Shown piece by piece: positions 7,711 to 17,017 of a stretch of DNA of 64,000 bases (position 1 is the first letter of the stretch; every line of letters starts with the position of its first letter). The notes beneath the pieces were generated by a model. The model was not told where the DNA came from. It searched no databases and saw only the letters and a list, made by a program, of their open reading frames with translations. Location of the stretch: the NCBI RefSeq assembly GCF_029894335.1, contig NZ_JARXZC010000001.1:186001-250000 (forward strand), in the 5' to 3' direction. The DNA is from Kitasatospora sp. MAP5-34. Its GTDB lineage: Bacteria > Actinomycetota > Actinomycetes > Streptomycetales > Streptomycetaceae. Position numbers and translations under genes: made by a program.

Positions 7711-9093
7711 ATGACGGGTTGGGTCGGGCGTACGGCCGTGGAGATCGCCGAGGCGGTCCGGAGCGGGAAGGTGACTCCCCGTCAGGTGGTCGCCGAGCAC
7801 CTGGCCCGGATCGCGGCGGTGGACGCGCGCATCGGGGCCTTCCGGAAGGTGCTCGCCGAGCGTGCTCTCCAGGAGGCCGACGCACTCGCCACCCGCGCCG
7901 ACCTCGCCACACTGCCGCTGGCCGGGGTGCCCGTCGCCGTCAAGGACAACCTGCCGGTGGCCGGCGAGGCGACCCGGCACGGCTCCGCCGCCACCCCCGA
8001 GACGCCCGCCCCCGCCGACCACGAGACCGTACGACGGCTGCGGGCCGCCGGTGCCGTGATCGTCGGCCTGACGGCGGTCCCGGAGCTCTGCATTTTCGGT
8101 ACCACCGACAGCGTTTTCGGCATCACCCGAAGCCCCTGGGACCTGTCCCGCAGCGCGGGCGGCTCCTCCGGTGGCAGCGCCGCCGCCGTGGCGGCGGGGA
8201 TGGTGCCGATCGCGCTGGGCAACGACGGGATGGGGTCCATCCGGATCCCGTCGGCCAACTGCGGTGTGCTGGGCCTGAAGCCGGGGTCCGGGCTGGTGCC
8301 GGCCGGCCTCGGTGTCGACGGCTGGTTCGGGATGGCCGAGAACGGGCCGATCGCCACCTGCGCGGCCGACGCCCGGCTGATGCTGAGCGTGCTCGCAGGC
8401 CTCGCCGCCGTGCCGGGCCGGCCCGGTGGCGACGTCGAGCCCGAATCCGCCCCGCTCCGGATCGCCCTGTCCACCCGCTGCCCGACGCCCGGCATCGCGG
8501 TCGACGCCGCCTACACCTTCGCCGTCCAGGACACCGGCCGGGTGCTCGCCTCCGCAGGACACCAGGTCGGCCCGGTTGAGGCGCCCTACCCGTTCTGGCT
8601 GGGCGCGGCCTCGGTCGCCCGCTGGCTGGCCGGAACGGCCGCCGACGCCCGGCACCTCGACCCGAGCCGGCTCAACCCGCGCACCCGCCGCCACGCCGCG
8701 CTCGGCCGCGCCGTCACCCGGGCCGGGCTCGTCCGGCCCGGCCAGCGCACCCGGTGGCAGGAGCGCCTGGAGCGCTTCTTCAGCCGGCACGACGTCCTGA
8801 TCACCCCGGCCCTCGCCCGGAACCCGCCACCCGCCGAGGCGTGGCACGCCCGCAGCTGGACGGCGAACATCCTGTCCAACATCCGCTACGCCCCCTTCAG
8901 CCACCCCTGGAACCTGGCCGGCTGGCCCGCCCTCACCCTGCCCGGCGGCGCGCACCCCATCTCCGACCGGGACCTGCCGCTGTCGGTCCAGCTGGTCGCG
9001 CCGCCCGGCGGCGAGCAGCGCCTCCTCGCGCTGGCGGCGGAACTGGAACGGCGCCGCCCCTGGCAGCGCACGGCCCCCTCCCCGGCCGACTGA
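7711..9093 (+). CDS. Amidase signature family hydrolase
   Basis: 460 residues, ATG 7711 behind GGGGAG (a 7681 GTG is less likely). It carries the amidase-signature triad: Lys78 in VAVKDN, the Gly/Ser loop SRSAGGSSGGSAAAV with the cis-Ser at about 152-153, and the nucleophile Ser176 in MGSIRIPSANCG. The enzyme hydrolyses an amide bond through a Ser-cisSer-Lys mechanism. It is a stand-alone gene and not GatA: there are no GatB/GatC neighbours and the C terminus differs. The substrate is unknown. Confidence 0.9.
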   Translation: MTGWVGRTAVEIAEAVRSGKVTPRQVVAEHLARIAAVDARIGAFRKVLAERALQEADALATRADLATLPLAGVPVAVKDNLPVAGEATRHGSAATPETPAPADHETVRRLRAAGAVIVGLTAVPELCIFGTTDSVFGITRSPWDLSRSAGGSSGGSAAAVAAGMVPIALGNDGMGSIRIPSANCGVLGLKPGSGLVPAGLGVDGWFGMAENGPIATCAADARLMLSVLAGLAAVPGRPGGDVEPESAPLRIALSTRCPTPGIAVDAAYTFAVQDTGRVLASAGHQVGPVEAPYPFWLGAASVARWLAGTAADARHLDPSRLNPRTRRHAALGRAVTRAGLVRPGQRTRWQERLERFFSRHDVLITPALARNPPPAEAWHARSWTANILSNIRYAPFSHPWNLAGWPALTLPGGAHPISDRDLPLSVQLVAPPGGEQRLLALAAELERRRPWQRTAPSPAD

Positions 9094-9125
9094 CCGCCCT
9101 GTCGGTTGACCTGTGGCCTTGCTCT

Positions 9126-11225
<2,100 letters not shown>

Positions 11226-11232
11226 CGCGTTT

Positions 11233-11268
11233 CAGGCCCGGCCTGTGTTCATGGACCGGCCGGGCCTG
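11233..11268. terminator. Terminator between convergent genes
   Basis: Perfect 11-bp stem CAGGCCCGGCC / GGCCGGGCCTG with a 14-nt loop, 8 nt after the fadH stop and before the convergent ArsR-fusion stop. Confidence 0.85.
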
Positions 11269-11297
11269 ACGCCTTGTTGGCGGCGCCCCCGGTGGGC

Positions 11298-12050
11298 TCA
11301 CGCGTAGCGCAGGGACCGGGGAGTGGTGAGCAGCTCGCCTGTCTCGAGCCAGGTCTTCAGGCCGGACAGGATCATCGGCCAACCGCCGTAGATCTCGTCG
11401 TTGCCGCCCTCGCGCAGGTGGTCGTGGGTGACGGTCAGGCGGCAGGAGTCGCCGACGGGCTCGATCTCCCACGTCACCCTGGAGGTCCCCTCGCTCTTCA
11501 CCTCGTCGCTCCAGAGCGCGACCATGCTCTGGACGAGCCGGCGCGGCGGGTCGACCTCGAGGATCTCTCCCTCGCCGAGCAGCTCCGGAGCCTTGGGGTG
11601 GCTCATCTCGTACCGCGAACCCACCGTCCAGTCCGAGGTCACCCGGGCTCCGAAGGTGTACTTGCTCCGGATCTCGCCGTCGGTGATCGCCTCCCAGAGG
11701 CGTTCGGGGGTGGTGCGGATGTAGATCTCGAAGATCTTCTGCATGGGACTCTCCAGTCGGCTCTTGAGGCCGCTGAGCGCAGCAGCCCAGGGTTCCGTGT
11801 ACTTGCTCACCCACCGGTCGTGGACGAGCCGGATGGGGACGGGATTCAGGAAGTGGAGCTTCTCCCTGCCCTGCCTCCTGGTCACCACCAGGCCCGCCTC
11901 CTCAAGCTGCTTGAGGTGTTTCATGACCGCGAAACGCGTGATGGCGAAGCGATTTTCGAGTGCGGTGAGCGTCTGCCCGTCCTGGCGGAACAGCTCGTCC
12001 AGCAGGCTGCGGCGAGTCGGGTCGGCCAGGGCCTTGAATATCGCGTCCAC
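11298..12050 (-). CDS. ArsR-type HTH fused to SRPBCC (AHSA1-like) domain
   Basis: 250 residues from GTG 12050. Residues 1-95 are a winged-helix ArsR domain (AIFKALADPTRRSLLDEL, FAITRFAVMKHLKQLEEAGL). From about 100 a second domain follows, typical of AHSA1/SRPBCC proteins (IYIRTTPERLWEAITDGE, GSRYEMSHPKA, GGWPMILSGLKTWLETGE), a hydrophobic ligand pocket that probably senses a small molecule. No metal-binding Cys motif is present. An in-frame TTG at 12086 exists, but the promoter geometry puts the transcript start on the 12050 GTG, which also gives the canonical ArsR N terminus. Probably autoregulated. Confidence 0.85.
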   Translation of the reverse strand: MDAIFKALADPTRRSLLDELFRQDGQTLTALENRFAITRFAVMKHLKQLEEAGLVVTRRQGREKLHFLNPVPIRLVHDRWVSKYTEPWAAALSGLKSRLESPMQKIFEIYIRTTPERLWEAITDGEIRSKYTFGARVTSDWTVGSRYEMSHPKAPELLGEGEILEVDPPRRLVQSMVALWSDEVKSEGTSRVTWEIEPVGDSCRLTVTHDHLREGGNDEIYGGWPMILSGLKTWLETGELLTTPRSLRYA

Positions 12051-12056
12051 ACTCCG

Positions 12057-12086
12057 ACGATAGGTGACCTTTTGGTCACATGTCAA
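12057..12086 (-). promoter_or_regulatory. Promoter with operator in its spacer (ArsR-SRPBCC gene)
   Basis: Reading the minus strand: TTGACA at 12086-12081, then the inverted repeat GTGACC-AAAA-GGTCAC occupying 12079-12064, then TATCGT at 12062-12057 (18-bp spacer). The start point would fall at about 12050, exactly the GTG start codon, implying a leaderless mRNA. The dyad in the spacer is the obvious binding site for the ArsR domain itself. Confidence 0.75.
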
Positions 12087-12122
12087 CGCCTTGAGACCCC
12101 CTGAGACCCACGTCGCGGTGGG

Positions 12123-12272
12123 TTACCTGTGCCAGACGACGACCAGGAGCACCACGACAGCCAGCAGGCCCGTCAGGGACACCGCGTACGCCGCCACCAG
12201 CCGGTGCGGGTCGGGGAGGCCCCTCCGGCTTCGCTCGGCGGCCTCCCGGTAGTACTCCTGATCGTTGTCCAC
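12123..12272 (-). CDS. Small single-pass membrane protein
   Basis: 49 residues from GTG 12272, which lies 1 nt past the stop of the methyltransferase gene (12274-12276), so it is the last gene of the RiPP-type operon. N-terminal half polar (DNDQEYYREAAERSRRG), C-terminal half one hydrophobic helix (AVSLTGLLAVVVLLVVVW) ending in HR. No family recognised. It could anchor or help export a peptide product, but nothing in the sequence proves this. A longer in-frame start at 12326 would overlap the methyltransferase. Confidence 0.6.
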   Translation of the reverse strand: MDNDQEYYREAAERSRRGLPDPHRLVAAYAVSLTGLLAVVVLLVVVWHR

Positions 12273-12273
12273 G

Positions 12274-13458
12274 TCAGAGATCGCTGAGGGGTGAGCCGGG
12301 GCTGTCCAGCCAGAACGTGTGGTCACCGCTGGCGCTTACGGTGACCCCGAAGCGTTCCGGGCCGGGCTCCCCGTGGGCGAGCCACCACGCGTGCGCGGCT
12401 GCCAGCTCGTCCCAGAGTCTGCGCTCGCCGTGCTGCCAGACGGTGAAGCCGGGGGTGTCCGGCCCGCAGTCGTCCACGGCCGCCCAGGACTTGGTGTCGG
12501 TGGTGGCGAGCCAGAGCCGGCGAGCGACACCTTCGACGTCGGGGTCTTCGTCCCACGCCTGCCAGACGTTGCCCAGACGCATCCCGATCGTGAAGGCGGC
12601 GTCCCAGGGCTCTTCGGCGATCTCGTGCGCGGGCAGGTCGGTGTGCGACTCGTCCGGGACGTGCTCATCGTGGACCACGTCGCGGTAGATCCGCAGGTCG
12701 GTCCGCTGGCCGCGCATCAGCATGAACGCGCTGTACGGGGAGAACATCCCCTCGGCGCTGCCGTTCTCGCCGACTGTCAGGCGGAGCAGCCCCCAGCAGA
12801 CCCACGGGTTGTCCCACGGCGTGAGGATCACGCCGCCGGGCTTGGTCTGCTCGACCCACGCGCCAGGAACGCGCGTGACTGAGCAAGTGGCTTCGATCCG
12901 GTCGAACGGAGCCCTCACCGCCCAGCCCCTGCGGCCGTCGCCGCACACCACCTCGGGCGTCAGTCCGGCGGCGGTGAGAGCGGTGCGCGCTCGGGCGGTC
13001 ACCTCCGGGTCCACCTCGATGCTCGCGACGTTCTGTTCACCGAGCCGGTGCGAGAGAAGTGCCGAGTTCCACCCCGTGCCCGTGCCGACCTCCAACACCG
13101 TCATTCCGGCACGAAGTTCAAGCATTTCGAGCATCTGGACGACGATGGACGGCGCTGACGCGGACGACGACGGCCACGGGTCATCACCCGGGTCCTTGCC
13201 GTCATTTACCTGAGTGACCACGGGGTCGTTGGCGTACGCGGCGGCGAACCACCCGTCCGGGTCGTCCTGGATGGCGCGTGCCGTGAGGATGCCATCCTCG
13301 TTGCGCAGCCAGATGCGTTCGGGAAGGAAGCGATGACGTGGGACGGCCTCAAGGGCCTTCTCCCACTCGGGGGCCGTGGGGTGGCCGAATTCCTCGCTGA
13401 CGGCCAGGAGCAGGCCGCGCACGGCGGCCTGCTCCTGCTGGTGCTGATTATCCGTCAA
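12274..13458 (-). CDS. PIMT-like O-methyltransferase (imiditide-type RiPP maturase)
   Basis: 394 residues. It starts with TTG at 13458, directly after the TAG of the precursor ORF, with AAGGAG 6 nt upstream inside the precursor codons. The first 220 residues resemble protein-L-isoaspartate methyltransferase: EWEKALEAVPRHRFLPE, SSASAPSIVVQMLEML and the SAM loop VLEVGTGTGWNSALL. The remaining roughly 170 residues are an extension absent from housekeeping PIMT (about 210-230 residues). PIMT homologues of this size act on ribosomal peptides, methylating an Asp that then closes to aspartimide (fuscimiditide and imiditide families). No ATP-grasp gene is adjacent, which favours the stand-alone imiditide type. 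Confidence 0.85.
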   Translation of the reverse strand: MTDNQHQQEQAAVRGLLLAVSEEFGHPTAPEWEKALEAVPRHRFLPERIWLRNEDGILTARAIQDDPDGWFAAAYANDPVVTQVNDGKDPGDDPWPSSSASAPSIVVQMLEMLELRAGMTVLEVGTGTGWNSALLSHRLGEQNVASIEVDPEVTARARTALTAAGLTPEVVCGDGRRGWAVRAPFDRIEATCSVTRVPGAWVEQTKPGGVILTPWDNPWVCWGLLRLTVGENGSAEGMFSPYSAFMLMRGQRTDLRIYRDVVHDEHVPDESHTDLPAHEIAEEPWDAAFTIGMRLGNVWQAWDEDPDVEGVARRLWLATTDTKSWAAVDDCGPDTPGFTVWQHGERRLWDELAAAHAWWLAHGEPGPERFGVTVSASGDHTFWLDSPGSPLSDL

Positions 13459-13641
13459 CTACTTCTCCTTACCGTGCCTGTTGGCGCCGTTACCGCTCTG
13501 CGTGTCCTCAGTCGGACCGTGCTTGCCCGGATCCTTGTTTCCCGCGTGCTTGCCCGTCCCGCCGTCGTTGCCGCCGGAGCCGCCGCCCTGGCCGCCTCCG
13601 TCCTTACCGCCACTTCCGCCCTTGCCGGTTCCCCAGCCCAT
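13459..13641 (-). CDS. Gly/Asp-rich precursor peptide (putative imiditide)
   Basis: 60 residues from ATG 13641, with a near-ideal AAAGGAG 7 nt upstream. Extremely Gly-rich (MGWGTGKGGSGGKDGGG...) with Asp at 14, 26, 37 and 46, two of them in Asp-Gly pairs (14-15, 26-27), the context most prone to aspartimide formation. There are no Cys residues and almost no hydrophobics, so a lanthipeptide or lasso peptide is unlikely. The last codons hold the ribosome site of the methyltransferase, which starts immediately after the stop. Identification rests on size, composition and coupling to the PIMT-like enzyme; which Asp is modified cannot be seen. Confidence 0.75.
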   Translation of the reverse strand: MGWGTGKGGSGGKDGGGQGGGSGGNDGGTGKHAGNKDPGKHGPTEDTQSGNGANRHGKEK

Positions 13642-13723
13642 AGCCGTACTCCTTTTGTGTCGTGGTCAGTTGGTGTGCTTCGTGGTCCCGCTGCCGTCGT
13701 GCCGTCCGGCGGCATCGGGACGG

Positions 13724-13753
13724 TCAGGGCGGTTGCCCTGTCCGCGTGGTCAT
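13724..13753 (-). other. Nine-codon mini-ORF with strong ribosome site
   Basis: ATG 13753 is preceded by GAGGAG with 6 nt spacing and encodes only MTTRTGQPP before TGA. It lies between the 39-residue ORF and the precursor ORF. The ribosome site is better than those of several real genes here, so translation is plausible, either as a leader that tunes the downstream precursor or as the stub of a decayed gene. Confidence 0.35.
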
Positions 13754-13769
13754 ACTGGTCTCCTCACTG

Positions 13770-13889
13770 CTACACCTGTCGGAAGTGGCCACAGCTCCCG
13801 GGACCACCGCAGATCGGGCAGCCGGGGGCCGGCGGCGGTGTCGGTGTCGGTGTGGGGGACGGCGGAGCCGGTGGAGTTGAGTCGGGCAT
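13770..13889 (-). CDS. 39-residue Pro-rich peptide with CxxC/CGH zinc-knuckle-like tail
   Basis: ATG 13889 with GGAG 9 nt upstream. The first 22 residues are nearly all Pro, Thr, Ser and Ala; the tail reads GCPICGGPGSCGHF, a Cys-x2-Cys-x5-Cys-Gly-His arrangement able to bind zinc. Too short for most gene callers but co-directional with the precursor and methyltransferase genes and separated from them by a well-initiated mini-ORF. Function unknown; possibly an accessory or regulatory peptide of the locus. Confidence 0.5.
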   Translation of the reverse strand: MPDSTPPAPPSPTPTPTPPPAPGCPICGGPGSCGHFRQV

Positions 13890-13929
13890 CGTGCTTCGCT
13901 CCGTGCCTGGTTGTGGGTAGGTGATCCAA

Positions 13930-13972
13930 CCCACTCCGGTCGCCGCTTCTGCCCGCTGACGACCGGAGTGGG
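13930..13972 (-). terminator. Large-loop hairpin within the RiPP operon
   Basis: Perfect 13-bp stem CCCACTCCGGTCG / CGACCGGAGTGGG enclosing a 17-nt loop, immediately after the stop of the 117-residue gene (13975). It either ends that transcript or acts as an attenuator ahead of the peptide genes. Confidence 0.7.
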
Positions 13973-13974
13973 AG

Positions 13975-14328
13975 TCAGTAGAGGCTGCTGCGGAGGTCTG
14001 ACAGGTCCCAAGGGTTGGTGGATCTGTCGAAGTCCTCGGCTACGTCCTCGGTGCGGTGAAGGGCCGACCGCTGGGTAAGAAGGGGCTCGCCCAGGCGCTT
14101 GCTCTCGGCTATCTCGTCCGTCGAGGGCTGCCGGAGGCGAGGCAACGGACAGCTCCACAGCCGTCCGGCCGCTTGTCCGGCGCGCCGAAGGAAGACGCTC
14201 CCGTTCACGACCTGGTGCACGACCGCCAGCACGTCATCGTTTCGGGTGTCCACCACGAGTGACCCGACGGAGACGGTGAACTGCTGCTTCCAGAAGTCGT
14301 ACCTGGTGAACGACTGGTCGTGCCTCAT
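13975..14328 (-). CDS. Hypothetical protein of the RiPP locus
   Basis: 117 residues from ATG 14328, which overlaps the stop of the upstream 57-residue gene (ATGA). Soluble, mixed alpha/beta composition: MRHDQSFTRYDFWKQQ, VGSLVVDTRNDDVLAVVHQV, then an acidic C-terminal third with NPWDLSDLRSS. I do not recognise the family. The tight coupling with two other small genes upstream marks a three-gene operon placed between a divergent regulator and the precursor/methyltransferase pair. Confidence 0.7.
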   Translation of the reverse strand: MRHDQSFTRYDFWKQQFTVSVGSLVVDTRNDDVLAVVHQVVNGSVFLRRAGQAAGRLWSCPLPRLRQPSTDEIAESKRLGEPLLTQRSALHRTEDVAEDFDRSTNPWDLSDLRSSLY

Positions 14329-14498
14329 GCGGGACTGCGGTGCAGAGGACAGCCGCAGGCGGGCCAGCTGTCGGTGAGCGGCCGAGGGGTGTTGATTTCG
14401 TCGTCAACGTCTCGGCTGGACACGGGTGTTCGGGAACCGGTGGTCGTGACCTTGTAGACCGTGATGGTCAACTTCGCCTTCCGCCTCTGGATTGTCAT
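14325..14498 (-). CDS. 57-residue hypothetical protein
   Basis: ATG 14498 with an excellent GGGAGG 7 nt upstream; it overlaps the upstream stop as TGATG and the downstream start as ATGA, so it is embedded in a coupled operon. Sequence begins MTIQRRKAKLTITVYKVTTT (strand-rich) and ends with a small cysteine pair in WPACGCPLH. No family recognised. Confidence 0.62.
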   Translation of the reverse strand: MTIQRRKAKLTITVYKVTTTGSRTPVSSRDVDDEINTPRPLTDSWPACGCPLHRSPA

Positions 14499-14719
14499 CA
14501 CGATCCCTCCCTGGTTGCCGACCGGTTGATGCGCTTCGCAGCGTCGAAGCAGGAGTTGAAGCTGTCCCAGGTCGAGATCTTCTCGGTGAGCGGGTCGCGG
14601 TAGGGGTCATCGTCCGGTCCGGCACGCAGGTACCAGACCTCGCCGTCCCACGCCGTCCGGTACCACTTGGCGCCCGCGTCCCATGCCGGGTACCACGCTG
14701 CCGCTCTCGCCTCGATCAT
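14498..14719 (-). CDS. Small Trp/Tyr-rich hypothetical protein
   Basis: 73 residues if it starts at ATG 14719 (GGAAG lies directly before it, too close to be ideal); the open frame extends to 14842 but that would cross the divergent promoter. The sequence is aromatic: AAAWYPAWDAGAKWYRTAW, GEVWYLRAGPDDDPYRDP, ending FDAAKRINRSATREGS. Its stop overlaps the next start (TGATG). No family recognised; first gene of the minus-strand operon. Confidence 0.55.
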   Translation of the reverse strand: MIEARAAAWYPAWDAGAKWYRTAWDGEVWYLRAGPDDDPYRDPLTEKISTWDSFNSCFDAAKRINRSATREGS

Positions 14720-14790
14720 CTTCCGCGCCCGTCTGCTTCGGTTGCTCGTTCTGGTAACAGCATCGGCACGGAGCGCTACGATCACCAGGG

Positions 14791-14819
14791 TTGCAGCCTT
14801 TACAACAGGACTGTAAAGA
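14791..14819 (+). promoter_or_regulatory. Promoter and operator of the XRE gene
   Basis: TTGCAG (14791-14796), 17-bp spacer, TAAAGA (14814-14819). An inverted repeat CTTTACA-N7-TGTAAAG spans 14798-14818, covering the spacer and part of the -10 element, and is a likely binding site for the XRE protein encoded just downstream. Confidence 0.6.
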
Positions 14820-14840
14820 TCGTTAGAGGGAGACATGGCC

Positions 14841-15650
14841 ATGATCGACGGCGAGGTGTCGGCTGGCTCACTGGCGCAGTACTGGGGCCAACTGCTGAAG
14901 AAGCACCGCGAAGCTGCTGGTTATTCAGGAGCCGCCTTCGGCAGATTGATCGGGTACTCCGCAGGAGCGGTTTCTCAGTTCGAGAGCGCGACGAGGGTCA
15001 TGAAGCCCGAGACCGCGCGGGCCTGTGATGAGTTGTTCAAGACGGACGGCTTACTCGAAGGCTTGCTGGAGTTCATCCTGAAGGCCGACCTTCCAACGTG
15101 GTTCACGAGTTACGTGGATCACGAAGGGCGAGCCAGTGAGATCCGAACGTACGAGCCGCAGGTCATCCCCGGGCTTCTCCAGACGGAGGAATACGCCCGT
15201 GCCGTTCTGGAAGCTGGCCGCCTCGACAGCATCGATCAGCCTCTCGCGATGCGGATGAGTCGTCAGAGAATCCTTGAGGGCGAAGGGGCTCCGTACCTTT
15301 GGGTCATCCTGGAACAGACCGCCATCGAGAAGCAGATCGGCGGGCCAGAGGTTATGAGGCCGCAGCTCGAACGCCTGATCGCGGAAGCCAAGAAGCCTCG
15401 CATCGTCATCCAGATCGTCCCCAAGACGATCGGAGCGCATGCGGGCCTGGACGGACCCCTCACCATCCTCTCATTCCCGGAGGGGCCGGACATGGGATAC
15501 GTCGATGGTCACGCTTCCGGGCAACTGATCGTCAAAACTGCTGACGTGGCCAGGTGCGCGCGGATCTATGATCTGCTCAGATCGACGGCGCTGTCCGCTG
15601 ATTCTTCGATTGCCCTGCTTGAAGCCGCGATGGAGGAACTTGCACCATGA
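14841..15650 (+). CDS. XRE-family regulator with DUF5753 domain
   Basis: 269 residues from ATG 14841, chosen over ATG 14835 because GAGGGAG is then 8 nt away instead of 2. Residues 10-65 form a helix-turn-helix (LLKKHREAAGYSGAAFGRLIGYS, GAVSQFES). From about 85 the DUF5753 ligand or partner domain follows (VIPGLLQTEEYARAVL, RMSRQRIL, PRIVIQIVPKT, SFPEGPDMGYVD). Such regulators work with a DUF397 protein encoded next door and often control development or secondary metabolism. Codon 71 is TTA, so expression may depend on bldA. It overlaps the DUF397 gene (ATGA). Confidence 0.92.
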   Translation: MIDGEVSAGSLAQYWGQLLKKHREAAGYSGAAFGRLIGYSAGAVSQFESATRVMKPETARACDELFKTDGLLEGLLEFILKADLPTWFTSYVDHEGRASEIRTYEPQVIPGLLQTEEYARAVLEAGRLDSIDQPLAMRMSRQRILEGEGAPYLWVILEQTAIEKQIGGPEVMRPQLERLIAEAKKPRIVIQIVPKTIGAHAGLDGPLTILSFPEGPDMGYVDGHASGQLIVKTADVARCARIYDLLRSTALSADSSIALLEAAMEELAP

Positions 15651-15871
15651 ACACGATCCTGACTGCCCAGGAGCGCGAAGCAGCCGACTTCAGGTCCAGC
15701 AGCTACAGCGGTAGCGGCGGCGGCAACTGCATCCAACCTGCCGTGAACTACGCCGAGTCCCACGGTGTAGTGCTGATCCGGGACTCGAAGAACCCCGATG
15801 GGGGCTCCCTGGAGATCCCGAACGAGGCGTTCGCATCGTTCGTGGCCTTCGCAGCGACCTTCGAGGTCTGA
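15647..15871 (+). CDS. DUF397 protein
   Basis: 74 residues, ATG 15647 overlapping the XRE stop. It has the standard DUF397 pattern: FRSSSYSGSGGGNCIQPAV with the conserved Ser/Gly loop and Cys, VVLIRDSKNPDGG, and a C-terminal hydrophobic strand-helix. DUF397 proteins pair with XRE/DUF5753 partners in a toxin-antitoxin-like or anti-regulator relationship; here it probably modulates the upstream gene product. Confidence 0.92.
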   Translation: MNTILTAQEREAADFRSSSYSGSGGGNCIQPAVNYAESHGVVLIRDSKNPDGGSLEIPNEAFASFVAFAATFEV

Positions 15872-15881
15872 CTCATACGAA

Positions 15882-15907
15882 GAAGCCCCCGTCGTAACGG
15901 GGGCTTC
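15882..15907. terminator. Terminator after DUF397
   Basis: Perfect 11-bp stem GAAGCCCCCGT / ACGGGGGCTTC with loop CGTA, 10 nt past the DUF397 stop and ahead of the convergent signal peptidase gene. Confidence 0.9.
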
Positions 15908-15965
15908 GCCTTGTCCTCGTTCGGTCTGGTGTGGTGGTCAACAGCCGACCACCCACAGTGAGACC

Positions 15966-16865
15966 TCAGCGGCGCCGACTCCTGCGGTACCAGAGCGTCA
16001 GGGGCAGGGCAAGGCCCGCAGCGCCGAGCGCGCCCGGTGTGACTGCGGTGACTGCGGCGGCCGGGGCCGCAGGAGCTGCGCCTGCCGCCGGTGACTTCAC
16101 GTGGCTGAAGGTGGACGGGACGGGCAGCGTCGACCAGTTGCCGAGCGGCCAGGCGACCACGATCGCCCTGCCGACCACGTCGCTCACCGGTACGAAGCCG
16201 CCGCCGTTGTTCTGCTGCCGCTGGTGGCGCGAGTCCCAGGAGTCGTTCCGGTGGTCGCCCATGACCCAGAGGTGGTCCTTGGGTACCGTCACCTTCCCGA
16301 CCGGGTCGTTGTCGCAGGGGGAGGCGCCCGGGTAGATGTACGGCTCGGTCAGCGGCACGCCGTTCACCTTGACCGGCGCGCCCGAGTCGCACTGCACGGT
16401 GTCGCCGCCGACCGCTATGACCCGCTTGATCAGGTCCTTCTCGTCGGCCGAGGGCATCAGTCCGACCGCGCTCAGGGCCGACTGCAGATCACGGAGTGCG
16501 GCGTTGTTGCTGGGCGGGGGCAGCTCCGAGGCATCGAGCCAGTTGCCGGGGTCATGGAAGACGACCACCTCGCCGCGCTGCGGGGTGGCGCCGAACCAGG
16601 GGGTGAGCTTGTCGACCAGGACCCGGTCACCCTTCTGCAGGGCGGGCTGCATGGAGAGCGAGGGGATGGAGAAGGCCTGGACGACGAAGGTCTTGATGAA
16701 GAGGGCGAGTACCAGCGCGATCAGGACGAGGACCGGGAGCTCGACCCAGAACGGGCGTTTCCCCGACCGGCCCTTCCCGGCCTTGCCCCTCGCCGACCGA
16801 CGTCTCTTCGCCGCCGGCCCGCCGCCGCCCCGGCGGCCGCCGACCCTGGCCTTTGAGATTCCCAT
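15966..16865 (-). CDS. lepB: Type I signal peptidase
   Basis: 299 residues from ATG 16865, with GGAG upstream. A basic Arg/Lys-rich cytoplasmic tail precedes a membrane helix (about 41-62), then the catalytic region: Ser71 in SIPSLSMQP, the general base Lys147 in LIKRVIAVGGD, and the signature MGDHRNDSWDSR. A second C-terminal hydrophobic segment (about 270-292) with a basic end is typical of Streptomyces Sip proteins. It cleaves Sec and Tat signal peptides on the outer face of the membrane. The Ala/Pro-rich stretch before the last helix is a flexible linker. Streptomycetes usually carry several paralogues. Confidence 0.94.
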   Translation of the reverse strand: MGISKARVGGRRGGGGPAAKRRRSARGKAGKGRSGKRPFWVELPVLVLIALVLALFIKTFVVQAFSIPSLSMQPALQKGDRVLVDKLTPWFGATPQRGEVVVFHDPGNWLDASELPPPSNNAALRDLQSALSAVGLMPSADEKDLIKRVIAVGGDTVQCDSGAPVKVNGVPLTEPYIYPGASPCDNDPVGKVTVPKDHLWVMGDHRNDSWDSRHQRQQNNGGGFVPVSDVVGRAIVVAWPLGNWSTLPVPSTFSHVKSPAAGAAPAAPAAAVTAVTPGALGAAGLALPLTLWYRRSRRR

Positions 16866-17017
16866 CCCGTGCTCCCCCTCCGAACCGATGATCCCCGGAC
16901 CGGTGACCCGGCCGATGATCCACGCCATCATCCCCAACGAACGGGAGTTCCCAAGGGGTGCCCCGGCAAGCAGCTGTCCCAGGCAGTCAGGTGGTCCCGA
17001 GGCGTCAGGCGGCGTCG

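Noticed and set aside
13455..13715. 86-residue ORF overlapping the precursor on the minus strand
   Set aside because: Out of frame with the well-spaced AAAGGAG and lacks its own ribosome site; composition is a shadow of the Gly-rich peptide.
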